From positions 1,840,001-1,904,000 of the forward strand of contig NZ_CP042593.1 in NCBI RefSeq assembly GCF_007995155.1: a stretch of DNA of 64,000 bases, read 5' to 3'. Below, in pieces: positions 17,054-27,072 of the stretch. The position numbers and the translations under genes were made by a program. A model generated the notes under the pieces. It saw only the letters and a list, made by a program, of their open reading frames with translations, searched no databases and was not told the DNA's origin. Position 1 is the first letter of the stretch. Each line of letters begins with the position of its first letter. Origin of the DNA: Cytobacillus dafuensis (lineage in GTDB: Bacteria; Bacillota; Bacilli; Bacillales; Cytobacillaceae).

Positions 17054-17337
17054 TGTCAACGAAGAATATTGAAGAAAAGCAATATTTAATTCGTTTTAAA
17101 GCAGATACGAAGTCGCATTTAACCGTTCTAGACCACGATATTTGCATGACAAAATGTCCTGATAAAATATGTACGATTTTTTGCCCAGCCGAGGTATACA
17201 AATGGGAAGGGTTAAGAATGCAGGTTGGATACGAAGGATGTCATGAATGTGGTAGCTGCCGGATTGGCTGTCCTTATCAAAATATTAAATGGGAGTATCC
17301 GAAGGGCGGACATGGGATTGTTTTTAGGCTGGCATAA
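17053..17337 (+). CDS. fixX: FixX, ferredoxin-like protein
   Basis: 94 residues with two cysteine groups, CMTKCPDKICTIFCP and CHECGSCRIGCP, the second a regular [4Fe-4S] motif, as in FixX proteins. Its ATG overlaps the fixC stop by one base (TAATG), so it is the last gene of the coupled fixABCX operon. It is expected to dock on FixC as its iron-sulfur subunit. The first cluster deviates from CxxCxxC spacing, as is usual in FixX. Confidence 0.92.
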   Translation: MSTKNIEEKQYLIRFKADTKSHLTVLDHDICMTKCPDKICTIFCPAEVYKWEGLRMQVGYEGCHECGSCRIGCPYQNIKWEYPKGGHGIVFRLA

Positions 17338-17393
17338 TAAAGGTTCATTGATTTTTTCCTACTAAAAAGAATTGAAAAATAAATGAATCCATT

Positions 17394-17424
17394 AAGACGG
17401 TGCACGAATAAGCATCGTCTTTAC
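17394..17424 (+). terminator. Terminator of the fix operon
   Basis: 10-bp stem AAGACGGTGC/GCATCGTCTT (one G-U pair) with a short T-rich tail. Confidence 0.75.
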
Positions 17425-17523
17425 TTATTCGTAAAGAGTTGCGTTAATTCTCTAAGTTGAATTTGTATGTATTTTCACATATGGGGATAAAAAGGGAAAA
17501 GCAAAAGGTGTAAAGTGGGAGAT

Positions 17524-17868
17524 TTAACTTGCGCTTCCTCGTATTTTTGTAGAAAATAACTTGTCGTTCACACTGTGTTTTTCTAAGTTTTTTGCATGTT
17601 CATATGCAAGATGGAAGGAATCAAAGATCGGAGATGAATAGTAGAAGGTATTCCAAGTAAAGCTTCCATTAGAATCTGATGGATAAATCGTAATCTTCCA
17701 TGTGTAATATTCTTTATCTGGGTTCCGGATTTCTCCTTCAAGGGCAATAAGCCAATGAGAATGTTTAAGTTTATCAACCTCTTCTAAATCATTAAGACAC
17801 TTGTAATCGTTAGTGCCAATTGGAACTAATGCCTTTTGATAAAAATCTTTATAATTGGGCGGACACAT
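17524..17868 (-). CDS. Hypothetical protein, 114 aa
   Basis: Soluble, mixed-charge protein starting MCPPNYKDFYQKALVPIG. The second in-frame ATG is taken as the start because GGAGGGTG lies just ahead; the first ATG overlaps that ribosome site. It has several aromatic blocks (YYTWKITIYPSD, SFTWNTFYYSS) and an alternating hydrophobic pattern suggesting a beta-rich core and a final helix. I do not recognise a family. It is a single gene bordered by the fix terminator and repeat-rich DNA. Confidence 0.6.
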   Translation of the reverse strand: MCPPNYKDFYQKALVPIGTNDYKCLNDLEEVDKLKHSHWLIALEGEIRNPDKEYYTWKITIYPSDSNGSFTWNTFYYSSPIFDSFHLAYEHAKNLEKHSVNDKLFSTKIRGSAS

Positions 17869-17974
17869 ATTTTCACCCTCCAATCTATTTGAAATGAATT
17901 TATTTAGTTCATGTATTTATTATATGGTATTCGATTATTTATTTTCATAATATTTAATAAATATTTATTTAAGC

Positions 17975-18190
17975 TTAGGCTATATCAAACTGCCCTGTTG
18001 ATTTCCGTTGCAGGCACATAGCGTTCGCGGGCGGTCAGGAAGCCTCCTCGTCGAAGAGCGCTCCTGCGGGGTCCCCCTATGACTTGCTTCTCCCGCAGGA
18101 CATTGAATAATCTTCCCCGAATAAACACCACACGAAGGAAATGCGAATGCATTTTCGAGGACCTCGCGCCTTCCGCTCCAATCAACAATT
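17975..18190 (-). repeat. Family A GC-rich repeat, full copy
   Basis: Full-length copy in reverse orientation; core 17996-18187 bounded by TGTTGATT and AATCAACA. The inside holds several nested palindromes (CCTGCGGG/CCCGCAGG, GCATTTTCGAGG and its partner), far richer in G+C than the surroundings. Frames through it are not genes. It abuts an inverted family B unit directly. Confidence 0.9.
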
Positions 18191-18322
18191 AGAAAAACTC
18201 GGCGTTCGCCAAGTCCTTTTTGGCGAATGTCTTAGTTTTTCTTATGCGATCTTATTAGCAGATATTTAATTAAAAACACACTTTACTTTAGTACTTTAAT
18301 AAACTTAAAATTTCCTATTAGC
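18188..18322 (-). repeat. Family B hairpin repeat, single inverted copy
   Basis: Reverse complement of the unit that is repeated four times at 49261-49792. It shares the GATCGCATAAGAAAAACT and TTATTAAAGTACTAAAG segments and the terminal GGCATTCGCC-like hairpin. It resembles the first, divergent tandem unit more than the other three. Confidence 0.88.
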
Positions 18323-18371
18323 CAAAATAGCATTATCAACACTATGCATTAACACAGCCAAAACTTATAAA

Positions 18372-18402
18372 GAAAAGGGAGCCCCATTAAATGAGGCTCC
18401 AC
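18372..18402 (-). terminator. Terminator of the MFS gene
   Basis: GGAGCC/GGCTCC stem around CCATTAAATGA, with a U-tail on the minus strand. Confidence 0.85.
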
Positions 18403-18408
18403 AGTTTC

Positions 18409-19641
18409 TTATTGATTCCACTCATTTAGTTTTTGATCAGAAGGGAGAAGGAGTGTTAGTAGCCCGATTAGCGGTAAAAAAGCAGTTAGTATCATTGTGT
18501 CTGTAATACCAATTATATCTGCTAAACGGCCGATTACCATCGCCCCAATTGCTCCCATCCCAAATGCAAGACCAACTGTTAATCCAGCCATTGTACCAAT
18601 TTTACCTGGAACTAGCTCTTGGGCGTATACCACTGTTACTGAGAAGCTAGACATAAGAATAAAACCTGTTACTGTGAGTAAGCAAAATGCTGCTGTGGGT
18701 GGTACAAAGGGAATCAAAATTGTTAATGGAGCAGAAACAATCATCGAAAGGAAGATGACTCGTTTTTTTCCAAATCGATCTGCAAGCGGGCCCCCAAAAA
18801 AAGTTCCAAGAGCACCTGCGACTAAAAAGGCGAATAAAAAGATTTGTGCTTGCGTTATAGAAAAAGAGTAATTCTCAATCGTGTAAAAAGCATAATAATT
18901 TGTCATGCCAGAAATGTACCAAGATCGCGCAAAAATTAGAACCAATATAAGAACGAGAGCAAATTTTACACCTTTTGCTAGTCCCTTTTGATTTTCGATG
19001 GTTGATTTACTTTTTTTATTAAGCATGCTTTGCTCAATTCGAAGATTTCTAGCGTACCAAATGGCAATATAAGTTAAAAGCCCTACAGCAATAGCAGCAA
19101 CACCCGTGAACCATGCTGCTCCTATTTGGCCAAGAGGTACAAGGATTAATGCAGTAATAAGAGGTGCCATTGCCTGTCCGCTATTTCCCCCTACTTGGTA
19201 TATGGACTGGGCAAGTCCGCGCTTAGAACCAGCTGCCATATATGCTACCCTGGAGCCTTCAGGATGAAATACAGCTGATCCTAGTCCAATGAATACAACT
19301 GATATCACGATATATTCGAAGCTTGGAGCTAATGCTAATCCAAGTACACCAATCATGCTGGAAGTTAATCCAATTGGTAAAGCATAGGGCATTGGTTTTT
19401 TATCAGTTGCCATACCGACAATTGGCTGTAAGACTGAAGCAACAATATTTAGTGCAAATCCAATAATTCCAAGCTGAGTGAAGGAAAGGCCCATTGAGTT
19501 TTCCAAAATTGGAAACATTGCAGGGATAATCGCTTGGATTGAATCATTCAATAAATGACAGAGGCCTATGATGATCAATATTTTAAAAGACGTTTCATTG
19601 CTTCTTGAAATTGTCTGGGCCGCTGCTGCTGTGTTACTCAT
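18409..19641 (-). CDS. MFS transporter, fosmidomycin-resistance (Fsr) type
   Basis: 410-residue, 12-helix major facilitator. The N-terminal HLLNDSIQAIIPAMFPIL and GSAVFHPEGSRVAY segments are characteristic of Fsr-type exporters. The loop ADRFGKKRVIFL is the MFS signature between helices 8 and 9. Relatives export fosmidomycin and other small molecules; the native substrate here is unknown. Monocistronic, divergent from the phosphotransferase gene. Confidence 0.88.
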   Translation of the reverse strand: MSNTAAAAQTISRSNETSFKILIIIGLCHLLNDSIQAIIPAMFPILENSMGLSFTQLGIIGFALNIVASVLQPIVGMATDKKPMPYALPIGLTSSMIGVLGLALAPSFEYIVISVVFIGLGSAVFHPEGSRVAYMAAGSKRGLAQSIYQVGGNSGQAMAPLITALILVPLGQIGAAWFTGVAAIAVGLLTYIAIWYARNLRIEQSMLNKKSKSTIENQKGLAKGVKFALVLILVLIFARSWYISGMTNYYAFYTIENYSFSITQAQIFLFAFLVAGALGTFFGGPLADRFGKKRVIFLSMIVSAPLTILIPFVPPTAAFCLLTVTGFILMSSFSVTVVYAQELVPGKIGTMAGLTVGLAFGMGAIGAMVIGRLADIIGITDTMILTAFLPLIGLLTLLLPSDQKLNEWNQ

Positions 19642-19830
19642 TATCAGGACTCCTTTGGAAATAATGTTTTAATAAATTTAGTATTACTAAATAAATATAA
19701 TACTAGATGATGAAGGATATCAAATGGTTTTTTCTATTCATCATTTATTGTACAATAAAAATGATAAAATTTAGACTTTTCAATCAAATTGGTCAGCTGA
19801 CCAGATTAATTTATTTTCTGGGGGGTACTA

Positions 19831-20820
19831 ATGGAAAAAACAGTTGAGATATTACTTACGAAAGAAATAATAAATCATTTTTTACATGTTTATTCGTTAG
19901 AAGAAGGGTATAAATTACTGGGGGATTTTGAGAATTATGTTTACGAGGTTAATAAGAACGATTGTACATTTATATTGCGATTGACACATAGCACACATCG
20001 GGAGCTTGAAAATCTTCTCGCAGAAATTGATTGGATCCAGTACTTGTCCAGTCAAAGATTAAATATCTCGATGGCATTTCAATCTAATAATGGAAAGTAT
20101 GTGGAGTCCATTTCGGCAATGGATGGGTCGATTTTTTACGCGACTCTTTTTTCTAAAGTCTCAGGTGAACAAGTAAAGATAAAAGACGAACTTTTTAATG
20201 AACAGTTATTTTATGTTTGGGGAAAAACGATAGGTAAAATGCATGCCGTAACTAAAACATACGTACCGTCTCCAAATATCAAGGAAAGGTATCATTGGAA
20301 TGAGGATGAGCTACTAGATGTAGAAAAATATTTTCCTGCTGAAGACAAAGTTGCTATTCAAAATGCCAAGGAACTTTTTGAACAAATTAATAAATTACGG
20401 AAAAACAAAGATAACTATGGTCTTATTCATTCAGATATCCATTGGGGAAACTTTTTTTATGATGGCAAAAGCATTTATGTATTTGATTTTGATGATTGCT
20501 GTTACCAATGGTTTGTGTCAGATATTGCAATTCCGCTATATTATTCAACTTTATCTGGGTTTTCAGCAAGTGAAACAGAAAGAAGAAATGAGTTTGGGGA
20601 ATTTTTCTATTCATCATTTATTGAAGGATACAAAACAGAAAATTCGCTTCCACAGGACATTGAGCAGCAATTGCCGTTATTTCTTATGCTAAGGGACATT
20701 ACTTTATATTCAGCTCTTAACAAAAAAATAGCTCCTGAGGATCGAAATGAGCGCGTGAAGCAAATGCTTGAAGAGATTAAAGTCAGGATTGAACAGAAAA
20801 AACCAATCGTCCATTTATAA
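19831..20820 (+). CDS. APH/choline-kinase-fold phosphotransferase
   Basis: 329 residues with the protein-kinase-like fold of aminoglycoside and choline phosphotransferases. The catalytic loop is GLIHSDIHWGNFFYDG (about residues 198-213) and the metal-binding DFDD follows at about 219. A GGGGGG site precedes the ATG. The family phosphorylates small alcohols or amines; this member is not in a resistance context, so a metabolite role is as likely as drug modification. It converges on the downstream kinase and shares a two-way terminator with it. Confidence 0.82.
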   Translation: MEKTVEILLTKEIINHFLHVYSLEEGYKLLGDFENYVYEVNKNDCTFILRLTHSTHRELENLLAEIDWIQYLSSQRLNISMAFQSNNGKYVESISAMDGSIFYATLFSKVSGEQVKIKDELFNEQLFYVWGKTIGKMHAVTKTYVPSPNIKERYHWNEDELLDVEKYFPAEDKVAIQNAKELFEQINKLRKNKDNYGLIHSDIHWGNFFYDGKSIYVFDFDDCCYQWFVSDIAIPLYYSTLSGFSASETERRNEFGEFFYSSFIEGYKTENSLPQDIEQQLPLFLMLRDITLYSALNKKIAPEDRNERVKQMLEEIKVRIEQKKPIVHL

Positions 20821-20825
20821 TAAAT

Positions 20826-20848
20826 AAAAGAGCCAAAACGGCTCTTTT
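20826..20848. terminator. Bidirectional terminator
   Basis: 9-bp stem AAAAGAGCC/GGCTCTTTT serving both convergent genes. Confidence 0.9.
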
Positions 20849-20850
20849 AT

Positions 20851-22350
20851 TTATTTTTCTTTAGTCGGTAGAAAAATATCTACAATTGTTCCCTTATTTA
20901 CTTTACTTGCAATTTGAATTTCCCCACCAAATGATTGAAGGATCCTTTTACAAACAACGAGACCGAGTCCTGTACCTAAATCTTTAGAAGTATAGAAAGG
21001 CTGGAATATTTTTTCGATTTCTCCTTCAGGAATACCAGAACCTGTGTCTGATACTTGGATTTGGCATCTATAGGGCAGTTCAATGAGTGAAATGGATAGC
21101 TTGCCACCTTCTGGCATAGATTCTAATGCATTTTTCGTAATATTAAGAAGTACTTGTTTCAGCTGATCTTTCGTACAATCTACATAAATAGGTGAACATG
21201 GAAGAGATGACTCGTATTGAACATTATTTAAATTAGCTTCTGATATAATGAGTGGCTCTAAATCTATTATTATTTTTCTAGTATCAATGATTTCAGTTTT
21301 CTGTGCTGTCGGTTTTCCAAGTATAAGAAACTCACTAACGATTTCATTTATTCTGCTTATTTCATCATTGATGACAGAGAAATAATATTGATCGTCTGTA
21401 TTCGTATATTTTTCACTTAAAAGCTGAACTAACCCTTTTATTCCTGTTAAAGGATTCCGGATTTCGTGTGCCGTACTTGCTGCCAAAGTTCCAACAAGCT
21501 CTAGCTTCTGAAGTTCATTTTCCTTTTTCTCTCTTGCTGTTTGTTTTCTAAGCATGAGATACTTAATCAATAAAAACATTATGTGGCAAATAAATATAAA
21601 ACGAACCATTACGAGGGAAACCGTTTTTATAATTTTACCCATATCTCTATTCGGGATTTCTACCTTAATACTCCATGGAAGTCGATCAAATGGTAAGGAG
21701 ATAGAATTTTTTTGAGAGAATTTAGTAGAGCCATTCATATTAATGTCCATAATGACCGATCCATTTTGATTAATAACTGAAAGCTTTGTATCTGGAGTTA
21801 ATAATCTCATTATGTTTTGTACATAATCAATTCTTAAATGGGCGATAATGATTGATACTAATTGTCCCTCATCATTTAAAACAGGTTCTCCTATCCCAAT
21901 AACTTTTTGACCATTTTTTAATGTTTCTAGATTATTGGAAATAACGATATCTTTTGTACGAGTAATTTCCTTAATATATTCTTGGTTTGATAAATTAGTA
22001 TTGGTTAATAGAGAGTTTGAACCCGTAATAACTTTTCCTTCTGGATCAAGTAAATAGATTCCCCCGTATCTTGGATCTTTGCCGTGGGCTTTTTTCAAGA
22101 GAGGATAAAGCTTTTCAATTGAATCTAATTCTGTTTCAGCAGTTAGTGCGAGAATGTCAAGCGTTGTTACGGTTTCGGAAATAAACTGATCCCAGCTTTT
22201 TTGGTGTATGGTGGCTATCCATATGGCTTTTTCTTTTCGCTGATTAAAATCGCGATTAAATTCATCATACATATGGTAAATAAATGCAATGAATATCGGG
22301 ATGATGACAACGATAATATATAAAAGATAATTACTTTTTCTACTATTCAT
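20851..22350 (-). CDS. Membrane sensor histidine kinase with extracytoplasmic Cache-type sensor
   Basis: 499 residues. TM1 (about 10-26) and TM2 (about 245-265) flank a sensor of roughly 215 residues whose motifs (GKDPRYGGIYLLDPEGKVITGS, VIGIGEPVLNDEGQLVSIIIAHLRID) fit a double-Cache domain. The cytoplasmic part has HisKA with AHEIRNPLTGIKG (His about 294) and HATPase_c (NITKNALESMP, DTGSGIP, DLGTGLGL). The overall plan matches KinD-like sporulation and biofilm kinases. No response regulator is adjacent. An ATG or the preceding TTG could start translation; GGAG suits the ATG. Confidence 0.9.
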   Translation of the reverse strand: MNSRKSNYLLYIIVVIIPIFIAFIYHMYDEFNRDFNQRKEKAIWIATIHQKSWDQFISETVTTLDILALTAETELDSIEKLYPLLKKAHGKDPRYGGIYLLDPEGKVITGSNSLLTNTNLSNQEYIKEITRTKDIVISNNLETLKNGQKVIGIGEPVLNDEGQLVSIIIAHLRIDYVQNIMRLLTPDTKLSVINQNGSVIMDINMNGSTKFSQKNSISLPFDRLPWSIKVEIPNRDMGKIIKTVSLVMVRFIFICHIMFLLIKYLMLRKQTAREKKENELQKLELVGTLAASTAHEIRNPLTGIKGLVQLLSEKYTNTDDQYYFSVINDEISRINEIVSEFLILGKPTAQKTEIIDTRKIIIDLEPLIISEANLNNVQYESSLPCSPIYVDCTKDQLKQVLLNITKNALESMPEGGKLSISLIELPYRCQIQVSDTGSGIPEGEIEKIFQPFYTSKDLGTGLGLVVCKRILQSFGGEIQIASKVNKGTIVDIFLPTKEK

Positions 22351-22551
22351 CAATTTTGACTCCGTTTGAGATAATTAATTTAGAATATAGTATACCATTT
22401 TAAACCAGATGAAGCTCATTACTATATGCAAAATACAAAAAATATTTTCCAATAATGTGGAAATAGGATGGAAATTGACATTAAACGATTGATTTTTTAT
22501 AATTTACTTAGATTTCAAGATAATTTATATTTAAAAAAGGATTGGATAATA

Positions 22552-23001
22552 GTGAGTTCTGAACAAATAAAACAATCATTAAAATTATTTATTGTACTTT
22601 CAAGATCATACCGATCTATTAATGAGAATGTTAATAAACTTATTCAAACATATGGGCTTAACCCAACTGAATTTGCAGTTCTTGAGCTTCTTTATCATAA
22701 AGGAGACCAGCCCTTACAGCAAATTGGTGGAAAAATATTGTTAGCAAGTGGCAGTATTACTTATGTTGTAGACAAATTGGAGCAAAAAGGGTTTATAAGA
22801 AGAGCAGCATGTCCGAAAGATAGAAGGGTTACTTACGGGCAAATTACAGAAGCAGGTAAAGCCTTTATCGAGGAAATCTTTCCTGACCATGAAAAGCAAA
22901 TTGATTCGTTAATGTCGGAGCTATCTGAGGAAGAAAAGGATACAGCAATAAATCTGTTAAAGAAACTTGGGTTATCACAGATTAACAGACATATCAACTA
23001 A
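22552..23001 (+). CDS. MarR-family regulator, MhqR-like
   Basis: 149 residues, winged-helix MarR fold. NPTEFAVLELLYHKGDQPLQQIGGKILLASGSITYVVDKLE covers the recognition helix, and the wing is CPKDRRVTYGQIT. The similarity to what I recall of B. subtilis MhqR (YkvE), the sensor of quinones and diamide, is strong through this core. The start is taken as GTG at 22552 with AAAGGA upstream; the frame stays open 28 codons further. MhqR controls azoreductases and dioxygenases, none of which is in the window. Confidence 0.8.
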   Translation: MSSEQIKQSLKLFIVLSRSYRSINENVNKLIQTYGLNPTEFAVLELLYHKGDQPLQQIGGKILLASGSITYVVDKLEQKGFIRRAACPKDRRVTYGQITEAGKAFIEEIFPDHEKQIDSLMSELSEEEKDTAINLLKKLGLSQINRHIN

Positions 23002-23021
23002 TTCAAATTAATATACCTAAT

Positions 23022-23056
23022 AATATGACGATCCAAATGGATCGTCATATTATTTA
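23022..23056 (+). terminator. Terminator after the marR gene
   Basis: Perfect 13-bp stem AATATGACGATCC/GGATCGTCATATT with loop AAAT. Confidence 0.85.
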
Positions 23057-23127
23057 GAGGATTTATATATATTATTGTCGAAATAATAAAGTGCCTTAAA
23101 GGAAGTTAATAAAAAGGGGGAATTGGA

Positions 23128-24822
23128 GTGAGTTTTGAAAATTATTCATATTCTCGTCCAAATTTAGAAGACTTAAGCAAGAAGTTTGAAAATGCATTGG
23201 AAAAGTTTAAAGATGCAAAATCTTCTGAAGAGCAGAATTCAGCTATGAATGAAATCAATGATTTGCGTAATGATGTAGGAACAATGTTCAATCTTTGTTA
23301 TATCCGCCATTCTGTGGATACAAATGATGAATTTTATAAAGCTGAACAGGATTATATGGATGAAATTCAACCAGAGGTGGAAGGACTTGTAACGAAATAT
23401 TATGAAGCACTTGTGAATTCTGACTTTCGCTCTGAGCTTGAGGAGAAGTGGGGAAAACAGCTTTTTGCCTTAGCGGAAGCACAATTAAAAGTCTTTTCTC
23501 CCGAGATTGTACCGTTATTGCAAAATGAAAATAAGCTTTCATCTGAATATACAAAGTTAATTGCATCAGCCAAAATTGATTTTGAAGGGGAAGAACGCAC
23601 TCTAGCACAAATGGAACCCTTTACAGAGTCAACTGATAGAGAAATACGTAAAAAAGCTAGTGAAGCACGATTCGGATTTTTTGCTGAAAATGAGCATGAG
23701 CTTGACAGAATCTATGATGAATTGGTCAAAGTTAGAACTGAAATTGCTCATAAATTAGGTTACAAAAATTTTGTTGAGCTAGCGTATTTACGGATGCAGC
23801 GAACAGATTACAATGCTGAAATGGTTTCCAATTTCCGAGATCAAGTAAAAGAATTTATCGTTCCGATTGCAACAAAGCTGAAGGAGCGTCAAAGAGAGCG
23901 CATTGGAGTCGAACAGCTTAAATATTATGATGAAGGCTTTAATTTTAAATCTGGTAATGCTGTGCCTAAAGGAAGCCCGGATTGGATTATCGAAAATGGT
24001 CAGACTATGTATGATGAACTTTCAAAAGAAACTGGGGAATTTTTCTCTTATATGCGAGATGAGCAGCTCATGGATCTTGTTGCTAAGAAAGGGAAAGCAG
24101 GTGGCGGTTATTGTTCATACATAGAAAATTACAAGTCTCCATTTATTTTTTCAAACTTTAATGGGACTTCAGGTGATATAGATGTTCTTACCCATGAGGC
24201 AGGACACGCATTCCAGGTTTATTCTAGCCGCAATTATGAAATTCCTGAATATTATTGGCCAACCTATGAAGCATGTGAAATTCATTCAATGAGTATGGAA
24301 TTTTTTACATGGCCTTGGATGGAAAAATTCTTTAAAGAAGATACAGATAAATATAAGTTTACTCATCTAAGCGGTGCATTATTGTTCTTGCCTTACGGTG
24401 TATCAGTTGATGAATTCCAGCATTGGGTTTATGAAAATCCTACAGCTACTCCTAGAGAACGAAAACAAGCTTGGAGAGATATAGAAAAGAAATATTTACC
24501 GCATAAAGACTATGATGGTAATGAGTATTTAGAAAATGGCGGCTTCTGGCAGCGTCAAGCTCATATTTATAATTCGCCTTTTTATTATATTGATTACACA
24601 CTGGCACAGATTTGCGCGTTCCAATTTTGGAAGCGTTCAAGAGAAAATCAAGAGGAAGCATGGAAAGATTATGTGCATCTTTGCAGTTTAGGAGGCAGCA
24701 AGGCATTTACAGGATTGGTTGCTAAAGCAAATTTAATTTCTCCATTTGAGGATGGCTGTGTTGAGTCAGTTGTAGGAGAAATTGAAAGCTGGCTAAACGC
24801 CGTTAATGATAAGAGCTTGTAA
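23128..24822 (+). CDS. M3-family oligoendopeptidase (PepF-like)
   Basis: 564-residue zinc metallopeptidase. The catalytic HEAGH sits at residues 356-360 in LTHEAGHAFQVYSSR, and the downstream YEACEIHSMSMEFF supplies the third zinc ligand, as in thimet/PepF peptidases. It degrades oligopeptides in the cytoplasm; there is no signal peptide. The GTG start has GGGGG 8 nt ahead. Monocistronic with a strong terminator. Confidence 0.93.
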   Translation: MSFENYSYSRPNLEDLSKKFENALEKFKDAKSSEEQNSAMNEINDLRNDVGTMFNLCYIRHSVDTNDEFYKAEQDYMDEIQPEVEGLVTKYYEALVNSDFRSELEEKWGKQLFALAEAQLKVFSPEIVPLLQNENKLSSEYTKLIASAKIDFEGEERTLAQMEPFTESTDREIRKKASEARFGFFAENEHELDRIYDELVKVRTEIAHKLGYKNFVELAYLRMQRTDYNAEMVSNFRDQVKEFIVPIATKLKERQRERIGVEQLKYYDEGFNFKSGNAVPKGSPDWIIENGQTMYDELSKETGEFFSYMRDEQLMDLVAKKGKAGGGYCSYIENYKSPFIFSNFNGTSGDIDVLTHEAGHAFQVYSSRNYEIPEYYWPTYEACEIHSMSMEFFTWPWMEKFFKEDTDKYKFTHLSGALLFLPYGVSVDEFQHWVYENPTATPRERKQAWRDIEKKYLPHKDYDGNEYLENGGFWQRQAHIYNSPFYYIDYTLAQICAFQFWKRSRENQEEAWKDYVHLCSLGGSKAFTGLVAKANLISPFEDGCVESVVGEIESWLNAVNDKSL

Positions 24823-24835
24823 TTAATTTATATGG

Positions 24836-24865
24836 AAGGACCGGTTCATTTCCGGTCCTTTTTTG
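24836..24865 (+). terminator. Terminator after the peptidase
   Basis: 9-bp stem AAGGACCGG/CCGGTCCTT with a TTTTTT tail. Confidence 0.92.
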
Positions 24866-24870
24866 TTCCA

Positions 24871-27018
24871 CTATTTACTTTTCATACTAATTATAATTTC
24901 CTCATTTTCTAATCTTGCCTGTAGTTCAGGATTATCTGAATGATCGATAATGAAATCTGCTAGCTTATCTTCAAGCTGATCTTGAATGACTCTTCTTAAA
25001 GGTCGAGCTCCAAACGCTGGATGATATCCGATTTCTGCAAGTTTTTCTTTTACTTGGTCAGAAATGGTAAGATTCATATTTTGCCCTGATAGATTTTCTT
25101 GCAGGTCATTAAGCATAATCTCGACAATCTCAAGTAAATGTCCTTTTTCAAGGGATTTAAACTCAATTATACTATCAAAACGGTTTAAAAACTCTGGTTT
25201 AAAGAAAGAACCAAGTGAATCTAAAATGCTTGCTTCCTTCAACACATCATTTGTTTCAAAACCAACGTGAATTTTATTATTCTGAACACCTGCATTACTT
25301 GTCATAATAATGACTGTATCATTAAAGCTAATTGTTCGGCCTTGGCTATCAGTCAAGCGCCCATCCTCTAAGATTTGTAGAAATATATGCAGAACATCAG
25401 GGTGTGCCTTTTCAATTTCATCAAGCAAAATAATGCTATATGGGTTACGGCGCACCTTTTCAGTTAATTGACCTGCTTCTTCGTGGCCAACATACCCAGG
25501 AGGAGAGCCGATGATTTTTGAGACACTGTGCTTTTCCATATATTCACTCATATCAAGACGAATCATTGCTTCTTTTGAGCCAAATAATTCTTGCGCAAGG
25601 GTTTTTGATAATTCGGTTTTACCAACACCAGTTGGTCCAACGAATAGAAATGAACCAATTGGACGACTTTTCGCCTTAAGTCCAGCTCTGCTTCTGCGAA
25701 TGGCCTTAGCGATCTTTTCTACAGCCTCATCTTGTCCAATAACCTTTTGAGATAGGTTTGCCTCAAGATTCTTTAGTTTTACCTGCTCATTTTCAATGAG
25801 CTTGCCGACTGGGATTCCAGTTTTCTTCTCAATTATTTCTTGAATATGATGGACTTCGACGATAGGGCGTGAAGAGAGATTATTCGTGTTAAGTGCTTTT
25901 TCTAGCTTAATTTCTTCTTCACGAAGCTTTGCTGCTGCTTCATAATTTTCCGCTTTTAATACTTTTTCTTTTTGTTTGCTAATTTCCTCTAAGCGGCTAT
26001 TAATCTGCTCGAAAGGTGTATAGTCTGATTTTAAATTCATTTTAGATCCCGCTTCATCCATTAAATCAATTGCTTTATCTGGGAGATAGCGATCATGGAT
26101 ATAACGGCTTGATAATTGAACACATGCTTTAATTGCTTCTTCCGAAATAGAAACCTCATGATAGTCTTCATATTTAGACTTTAGGCCTCTAAGAATTTCA
26201 AAAGCTTCATCTTCTGTTGGCTCTTGTACATAAACAGGCTGAAAGCGGCGTTCAAGTGCTGGATCTTTTTCAATTTGACGGTATTCCTTTAAAGTTGTTG
26301 CACCAACTAATTGCAGTTCACCTCTAGCTAATGCTGGTTTTAGAATATTACCTGCGTCCATTGATCCTTCTGCTGAACCAGCACCAACAAGAAGGTGAAT
26401 TTCATCAATAAATAGAATAATGTTTTTTCTTTCTTGTAATTCACTTATTAATTGTTTCATTCTTTCTTCAAATTGGCCTCTTATTCCAGTGTTTGCTACT
26501 AGCGAAGCAACATCTAACAAGTAAACATCTTTATTGAGAAGCTTTTTCGGTACTTTCCCCTCTGAAATCATCGTAGCAAGTCCTTCGGCTATTGCTGTTT
26601 TACCTACGCCAGGTTCACCAATTAATACAGGGTTATTTTTATTTCTTCGATTTAAAATTTCAATGACACGGTATACCTCCTCATCTCTTCCTATAACAGG
26701 ATCAATGAGTCCAGCACTTGCTAATTGAGTTAGATTTCTGCCGAATTGATCTATAAATCCACCAGATTTTTTATGTTCAGTATTTTGTGTAAATGATTGT
26801 TTTTGAAAAGGTTGCTTACTTGATTCAACATGTTTGAATAATTCATCAAATGGAAATTGATTAATATCTGTTAATCCTTTTGAACCAAAGGAGGAACCAA
26901 TTTTTGCTTTTTCATGTTGATAACAGCTTTGACAAAGGATAAGGTTTTTTTCATTTCCGTTTATATTTACTTTCAATTGTACATTAGCTTCTTTTTGTTG
27001 ACATTTTTGACAAAGCAT
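24871..27018 (-). CDS. clpE: ClpE, AAA+ unfoldase subunit of Clp protease
   Basis: 715 residues. An N-terminal zinc finger (C3, C6, C29, C32) distinguishes ClpE from ClpC. Two AAA+ modules follow, with Walker [10 protein letters not shown] and GPTGVGKTE and Walker B ILFIDEIH and [12 protein letters not shown]-like coiled coil ([18 protein letters not shown]) sits between them and a C-terminal D2-small domain closes the protein. It unfolds substrates for ClpP during heat and thiol stress. Two perfect CtsR boxes overlap its promoter, as in B. subtilis. Confidence 0.97.
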   Translation of the reverse strand: MLCQKCQQKEANVQLKVNINGNEKNLILCQSCYQHEKAKIGSSFGSKGLTDINQFPFDELFKHVESSKQPFQKQSFTQNTEHKKSGGFIDQFGRNLTQLASAGLIDPVIGRDEEVYRVIEILNRRNKNNPVLIGEPGVGKTAIAEGLATMISEGKVPKKLLNKDVYLLDVASLVANTGIRGQFEERMKQLISELQERKNIILFIDEIHLLVGAGSAEGSMDAGNILKPALARGELQLVGATTLKEYRQIEKDPALERRFQPVYVQEPTEDEAFEILRGLKSKYEDYHEVSISEEAIKACVQLSSRYIHDRYLPDKAIDLMDEAGSKMNLKSDYTPFEQINSRLEEISKQKEKVLKAENYEAAAKLREEEIKLEKALNTNNLSSRPIVEVHHIQEIIEKKTGIPVGKLIENEQVKLKNLEANLSQKVIGQDEAVEKIAKAIRRSRAGLKAKSRPIGSFLFVGPTGVGKTELSKTLAQELFGSKEAMIRLDMSEYMEKHSVSKIIGSPPGYVGHEEAGQLTEKVRRNPYSIILLDEIEKAHPDVLHIFLQILEDGRLTDSQGRTISFNDTVIIMTSNAGVQNNKIHVGFETNDVLKEASILDSLGSFFKPEFLNRFDSIIEFKSLEKGHLLEIVEIMLNDLQENLSGQNMNLTISDQVKEKLAEIGYHPAFGARPLRRVIQDQLEDKLADFIIDHSDNPELQARLENEEIIISMKSK

Positions 27019-27046
27019 ATTACTACCTCCTGTACTTTACTTTGAC

Positions 27047-27063
27047 TTTGACTATATTTGACC
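27047..27063 (-). promoter_or_regulatory. CtsR box 2 of clpE
   Basis: On the minus strand GGTCAAA-TAT-AGTCAAA, a perfect CtsR heptad direct repeat, just downstream of the -10; a third AGTCAAA half-site follows at 27041-27047. Confidence 0.92.
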
Positions 27064-27072
27064 TTTGAATTC

